Assembly (NCBI GenBank): GCA_944386045.1
Contig: CALWZO010000025.1
Location: 1-64,000, forward strand
DNA: 64,000 bases
Direction: 5' to 3'
Origin: an uncultured Clostridia bacterium
GTDB taxonomy: Bacteria; Bacillota; Clostridia; Oscillospirales; Ruminococcaceae
Shown here: one piece after another, positions 60,424 through 64,000 of the stretch
Numbering within the stretch: position 1 is the first letter of the stretch
Layout: every line of letters begins with the position of its first letter
The notes under the pieces: model-generated
Told to the model about the DNA's origin: nothing
Databases searched by the model: none
Seen by the model: the letters and a program-made list of their open reading frames with translations, nothing else
Position numbers and translations under genes: made by a program

Positions 60424-63012
60424 ATGAACACAAACAAGCTGACACAAAAATCTATGGAGGTTTTGCAGAATGCCCAGAGCCTGGCTGTACAATATTCCAA
60501 CCAGACCTTGCAGCCGGAGCATCTGCTCATGGCTTTGCTGACCGTACAGGACAGCCTCAATGCCCAGCTTTTTGCCAAAATGGGTGTTGATGTACAGGCT
60601 TTTACACAAAACCTGGAGCAGAAAATAGCACAGTTGCCCAAAGTTACCGGCAGCCGTGAGGCAGACAAAATATACATTTCATCCCGGACTGACCAGGCAC
60701 TGAACAGTGCCGAACAGACAGCCGCACAGATGAAGGACGAATATGTATCCGTGGAACATCTGACACTGGGTATTATCGACACTGCCTCCGGAGCAGTAAA
60801 GGAACTGCTGAGAATATTTTCTATTGATAAAAACAAATTCCTGACAGCGCTTCAGCAAGTGCGCGGCAACACAAGGGTTACCACAGATAACCCGGAAAGC
60901 ACCTATGATGCACTTTCAAAATACGGTCAGGACCTGGTGGCCATGGCCAGGGCTCAGAAACTGGACCCCGTTATCGGCCGTGACAGTGAAATAAGGAATG
61001 TTATCCGTATTTTGTCCAGGAAAACCAAAAACAACCCGGTGCTGATAGGCGAACCCGGTGTAGGTAAAACAGCCATTGCCGAAGGCCTGGCTATCCGTAT
61101 TGTGCGCGGTGATGTGCCCGCAAATCTGAAAGACCGCAAGATATTCAGCCTGGATATGGGCTCACTGGTGGCAGGCGCCAAATACCGCGGCGAATTTGAA
61201 GAAAGGCTTAAAAGCGTTTTGGCGGAAGTCAAAAAGAGCGAAGGCCAGATAATCCTGTTTATAGATGAGCTGCACACCATCGTGGGCGCCGGTAAAACAG
61301 ACGGCGCAATGGACGCCGGCAATATCCTGAAACCGATGCTGGCCAGAGGTGAACTGCACTGTATCGGTGCCACAACTTTGGATGAGTACCGCAAATACAT
61401 CGAAAAAGACCCTGCCCTTGAAAGGCGTTTCCAGCCGGTAATGGTGGATGAGCCAACAGTGGAAGACACCATTTCCATACTGAGAGGCCTGAAAGAAAGG
61501 TATGAAGTTTTCCATGGCGTAAAAATCCATGACAGTGCGCTGATTGCTGCTGCCGTTCTGTCCAACAGATACATTTCCGACAGGTTTTTGCCCGACAAAG
61601 CCATCGACCTGGTGGATGAAGCCTGCGCAATGATAAGAACAGAAATGGACTCCTCCCCTGCTGAAATGGATGACCTGCAAAGAAAGATAATGCAGCATGA
61701 GATTGAGGAAGCGGCCCTTAAACACGAAACCGACAATCTGTCCAAAGAAAGACTGGAAGCAATACAGAAAGAGCTGGCAGAAATGCGCGAAGAGTACAAC
61801 GCCATGAAAGCCCGCTGGGAAAACGAAAAAGAATCCATATCCAAAGTTCAGAAGCTGCGTGAAGAAATAGAACAGGTAAATGCGCAGATGGAAAAAGCCG
61901 AGCGCGAATATGACCTGAACAAGGCTGCCGAGCTGAAATACGGCCGCCTGCCTGAGTTGCAGAAACAGTTGGAAGAACAGGAAAAAATTGCTGAAAGTGC
62001 AAAGGAATCTTCCCTGCTGCGTGACAAGGTCGGCGAAGAAGAAATTGCCAAAATCATCTCCCGCTGGACCGGTATCCCGGTGGCAAAACTGGTGGAAGGC
62101 GAAAGGGAAAAACTGCTTCATATGGACGAAATACTTCACAAGAGGGTTATCGGCCAGGACGAAGCGGTGACCAAAGTAAGCGAAGCTATTCTCCGTTCCC
62201 GCGCCGGCATTCAGGACGAAAAAAGGCCTATCGGCTCCTTCCTGTTCCTGGGACCCACCGGTGTCGGCAAAACCGAGCTGGCAAAGGCACTGGCAGAATG
62301 TCTGTTTGATGATGAGAAAAATATTATCCGTATAGATATGAGCGAATATATGGAGAAATACTCCGTCAGCAGGCTGATAGGAGCGCCTCCCGGATATGTG
62401 GGTTACGAAGAAGGCGGCCAGCTTACCGAGGCAGTAAGAAGAAAACCCTATTCTGTTGTTCTGTTTGATGAAATTGAAAAAGCTCACCCGGATGTGTTCA
62501 ATGTGCTGTTACAGGTGCTGGACGACGGCAGAATTACCGACAGCCAGGGCAGAACTGTGGATTTCAAAAATACAATTATCATACTCACATCCAACCTGGG
62601 TTCTTCCTATATACTGGAAGGCATTGAAAACGGCGAGATAACACAGCAGGCCAAAGACAGCGTCAATGCATTGCTGAAAACCTCTTTCCGTCCGGAATTC
62701 CTTAACAGACTGGATGAAATTGTATTCTACAAACCTCTGAGCAAAGCCGAGATAGGCGGAGTTGTGGATCTGCTTCTGGAAAACCTGAGACAGAGACTTA
62801 ACGAAAAACAGCTGGATATATCCGTAACAAAGGAGGCCAAACAGTTTATCATCGACAACGGTTATGACGAGATATACGGCGCCCGTCCGTTGAAGAGATT
62901 TATACAGCGGAAAGTAGAAACCCTGGTGGCAAAAGAAATCATAGCCAAAGACCCGAAACCGGGCACTGTATTCACAATAGACAGCGACGGCGAAAGTCTT
63001 TTGCTGAAATAA
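60424..63012 (+). CDS. clpB: ClpB disaggregase
   Basis: 862 residues. N-terminal Clp_N repeats, Walker A1 GEPGVGKT (209-216), Walker B1 ILFIDELH, middle coiled-coil domain (about 410-525; rich in Glu/Lys, including [18 protein letters not shown]), Walker A2 GPTGVGKT (610-617), and the C-terminal D2-small domain ending [16 protein letters not shown]. ClpB rescues aggregated proteins with DnaK. Usually controlled by CtsR or HrcA in Firmicutes; here an RHH gene heads the operon instead. AAGGAGTG precedes the ATG. Confidence 0.97.
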   Translation: MNTNKLTQKSMEVLQNAQSLAVQYSNQTLQPEHLLMALLTVQDSLNAQLFAKMGVDVQAFTQNLEQKIAQLPKVTGSREADKIYISSRTDQALNSAEQTAAQMKDEYVSVEHLTLGIIDTASGAVKELLRIFSIDKNKFLTALQQVRGNTRVTTDNPESTYDALSKYGQDLVAMARAQKLDPVIGRDSEIRNVIRILSRKTKNNPVLIGEPGVGKTAIAEGLAIRIVRGDVPANLKDRKIFSLDMGSLVAGAKYRGEFEERLKSVLAEVKKSEGQIILFIDELHTIVGAGKTDGAMDAGNILKPMLARGELHCIGATTLDEYRKYIEKDPALERRFQPVMVDEPTVEDTISILRGLKERYEVFHGVKIHDSALIAAAVLSNRYISDRFLPDKAIDLVDEACAMIRTEMDSSPAEMDDLQRKIMQHEIEEAALKHETDNLSKERLEAIQKELAEMREEYNAMKARWENEKESISKVQKLREEIEQVNAQMEKAEREYDLNKAAELKYGRLPELQKQLEEQEKIAESAKESSLLRDKVGEEEIAKIISRWTGIPVAKLVEGEREKLLHMDEILHKRVIGQDEAVTKVSEAILRSRAGIQDEKRPIGSFLFLGPTGVGKTELAKALAECLFDDEKNIIRIDMSEYMEKYSVSRLIGAPPGYVGYEEGGQLTEAVRRKPYSVVLFDEIEKAHPDVFNVLLQVLDDGRITDSQGRTVDFKNTIIILTSNLGSSYILEGIENGEITQQAKDSVNALLKTSFRPEFLNRLDEIVFYKPLSKAEIGGVVDLLLENLRQRLNEKQLDISVTKEAKQFIIDNGYDEIYGARPLKRFIQRKVETLVAKEIIAKDPKPGTVFTIDSDGESLLLK

Positions 63013-63019
63013 AGCAACA

Positions 63020-63046
63020 AAAGAGGCGGATTAAATCCGCCTCTTT
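63020..63046. terminator. bidirectional terminator after clpB
   Basis: Perfect 11-bp stem AAAGAGGCGGA / TCCGCCTCTTT, five-base loop, T-run. Confidence 0.9.
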
Positions 63047-63094
63047 ATTTTTGTTAAATTAAAATCTGGTTTGCAATCTGTATAAATTGAAAAT

Positions 63095-63712
63095 TCAATT
63101 CGTACCAAAACTCTCAAACGCTTTTATTATATTGGCTGTTGCAATATTTGCCATAGCCTTCGAGCTTTCGTCAGAAAATGCCGCTACCTTCCATTTCCCG
63201 TCAACCTTTACACAGTTAAACGTGACATCAGCAGAGGCTGTTCCGGGCTCAATGACTTCCACCTTTTCTTTAAAGATATTTACCAAAAGCTCTTCCATCT
63301 GTGCCTCATCTGCGCCGCTGAGTGCAAGGGCCAAACCCTGAACAATGTATTCCCCTACCACCGATGTTACTATCGGACTAACATCAGTGTATGTAAAGGA
63401 AACCGCAACCGTTGCGTTGTCCCCTTCTGTTTTGACTTCGCCTATGGTGTAGGTCATCTTGGAGGCACATTCTTTCAGATACAGTAAAAGCCGTCCGTAT
63501 GTGTCCTCTTCGCCTTCCAGCTCCCGCCGCATCTCTTCAAATTCTTTCAGGTCTTCCTCGCCATTTTGCATACAGGTAGCAGCTTTTTCCATATCAAATG
63601 CCTGTATTGCTTTGCAGTAGTCTTCAACAACAGTTTCCGGTTTTTGCGACGAACATCCAACAAGAGAAATCACCATAACAATTGCAAGAATAAATGCTGT
63701 AATTCTTTTCAT
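63095..63712 (-). CDS. putative lipoprotein with DUF4878/NTF2-like domain
   Basis: 205 residues. Signal peptide with lipobox (IVMVISLVGCSS; Cys 20), so probably attached to the outer face of the membrane. The body starts PETVVEDYCKAIQAFDMEKAATCM, as in DUF4878-like proteins of the NTF2 fold, and ends with VKVDGKWKVAAFS. Function unknown. AGGAAGG lies close to the ATG at 63712. Confidence 0.78.
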   Translation of the reverse strand: MKRITAFILAIVMVISLVGCSSQKPETVVEDYCKAIQAFDMEKAATCMQNGEEDLKEFEEMRRELEGEEDTYGRLLLYLKECASKMTYTIGEVKTEGDNATVAVSFTYTDVSPIVTSVVGEYIVQGLALALSGADEAQMEELLVNIFKEKVEVIEPGTASADVTFNCVKVDGKWKVAAFSDESSKAMANIATANIIKAFESFGTN

Positions 63713-63843
63713 ATATACCTTCCTTTCTTATATGCACCCCGGCATATTTATACGGTTGTAACTTGATTTCATTATAGCATGTAGTATTTTTATCGTCAAC
63801 AAACCTTTACTTTAAAGCAATTCAGCGGTTATCTTTCGCCTGG

Positions 63844-63872
63844 TTGTAGAGAATAGGCCAAGGTGGTATAAT
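63844..63872 (+). promoter_or_regulatory. promoter of the right-edge gene
   Basis: TTGTAG (63844-63849), 17-base spacer, consensus TATAAT (63867-63872). Confidence 0.6.
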
Positions 63873-63885
63873 AAATATAATAATC

Positions 63886-64000
63886 ATGATTACCAAAAAA
63901 ATTAAAACAGATAATGTTATGAAAAAATTTTTCATCCACCCTACTGTCCTTATATTTATTTTTATGCCTGCATTGCTTGCACTTCCAATTTACAAAAATG
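63886..64000 (+). CDS. partial membrane or secreted protein at the right edge
   Basis: An open frame from ATG 63886 runs off the window. It encodes KKFFIHPTVLIFIFMPALLALPIY, a membrane helix or signal peptide. The in-frame ATG at 63919 is the better start, because the promoter -10 ends only 13 bases before 63886. No family can be assigned. Confidence 0.5.
   Translation, partial: MITKKIKTDNVMKKFFIHPTVLIFIFMPALLALPIYKN

Noticed and set aside
61162..62487. 441-codon open frame on the minus strand opposite clpB
   Set aside because: It lies fully inside clpB, whose motifs are all intact, and it shows no recognisable domain; it is an antisense shadow.

Overview
The window looks like a chromosomal segment of an endospore-forming member of the Clostridia (Bacillota). 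Supporting signs are the N-terminal half of the sporulation factor sigma-K, a Bce-type antimicrobial-peptide module, SbcCD, an OpuC-type osmolyte transporter, Firmicutes-style GGAGG ribosome binding sites, and abundant stem-loop/T-run terminators. There are no rRNA or tRNA genes and no CRISPR array that I can see. Gene density is high and most genes read on the minus strand.

Layout. (1) 1-650: sigK is broken after about codon 117. The left 290 bases are unrelated DNA with the start of an HTH gene, as expected for the edge of a skin-like element. (2) 0.9-5.2 kb: sfsA, a membrane-anchored cell-wall amidase, and a divergent pair (flavin-binding oxidase-like protein / S51 peptidase) with mirrored promoters. 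(3) 5.4-21.2 kb: a cell-surface polysaccharide locus with a Wzm/Wzt-type ABC exporter, nine glycosyltransferases including a paralogous pair, a hexapeptide acetyltransferase, an MBOAT/SGNH O-acetylation pair, a DUF2304 protein and a frameshifted multi-pass membrane protein. Its centre is clearly more A+T-rich than the flanks. (4) 21.3-25.2 kb: sbcDC. (5) 25.2-30.9 kb: a split ThrE-type exporter, an RluA pseudouridine synthase, a small Cys-rich peptide with an ECF sigma factor and an anti-sigma-like protein, a flavodoxin/ferredoxin with a divergent Rrf2 regulator, and a GNAT acetyltransferase. (6) 31-37.6 kb: OpuC-type transporter behind a terminator-containing leader, a UcpA-like SDR, a DUF1576-like membrane protein and a second SDR. 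(7) 37.7-42.3 kb: the bceRS-bceAB-like module. (8) 42.4-60 kb: a peptidase/amidohydrolase-rich region (three related amidohydrolases, a YtcJ-like amidohydrolase, an M24 peptidase, an M20 amidohydrolase, a secondary transporter) interspersed with Crp/Fnr and XRE regulators, thioredoxins, an HD hydrolase, MGMT-like protein, YfcE, and an MmcQ/YjbR plus AAA+ pair. (9) 59.7-63.7 kb: a ribbon-helix-helix regulator with clpB, then a lipoprotein. A membrane protein begins at the right edge.

Less ordinary signals: a Cys-rich peptide whose ribosome binding site lies in one arm of a perfect 10-bp inverted repeat, next to an ECF sigma/anti-sigma pair; two untracked or under-called short genes with strong ribosome binding sites in operon leaders (21 and 48 residues); a promoter-leader-terminator arrangement in front of the osmolyte transporter; a perfect 18-bp palindrome filling the promoter spacer of the RHH-clpB operon; and three single-base frameshifts at homopolymers, which may be assembly errors or real. 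All functional calls rest on recognition of motifs and family resemblance by eye; no database search was run.
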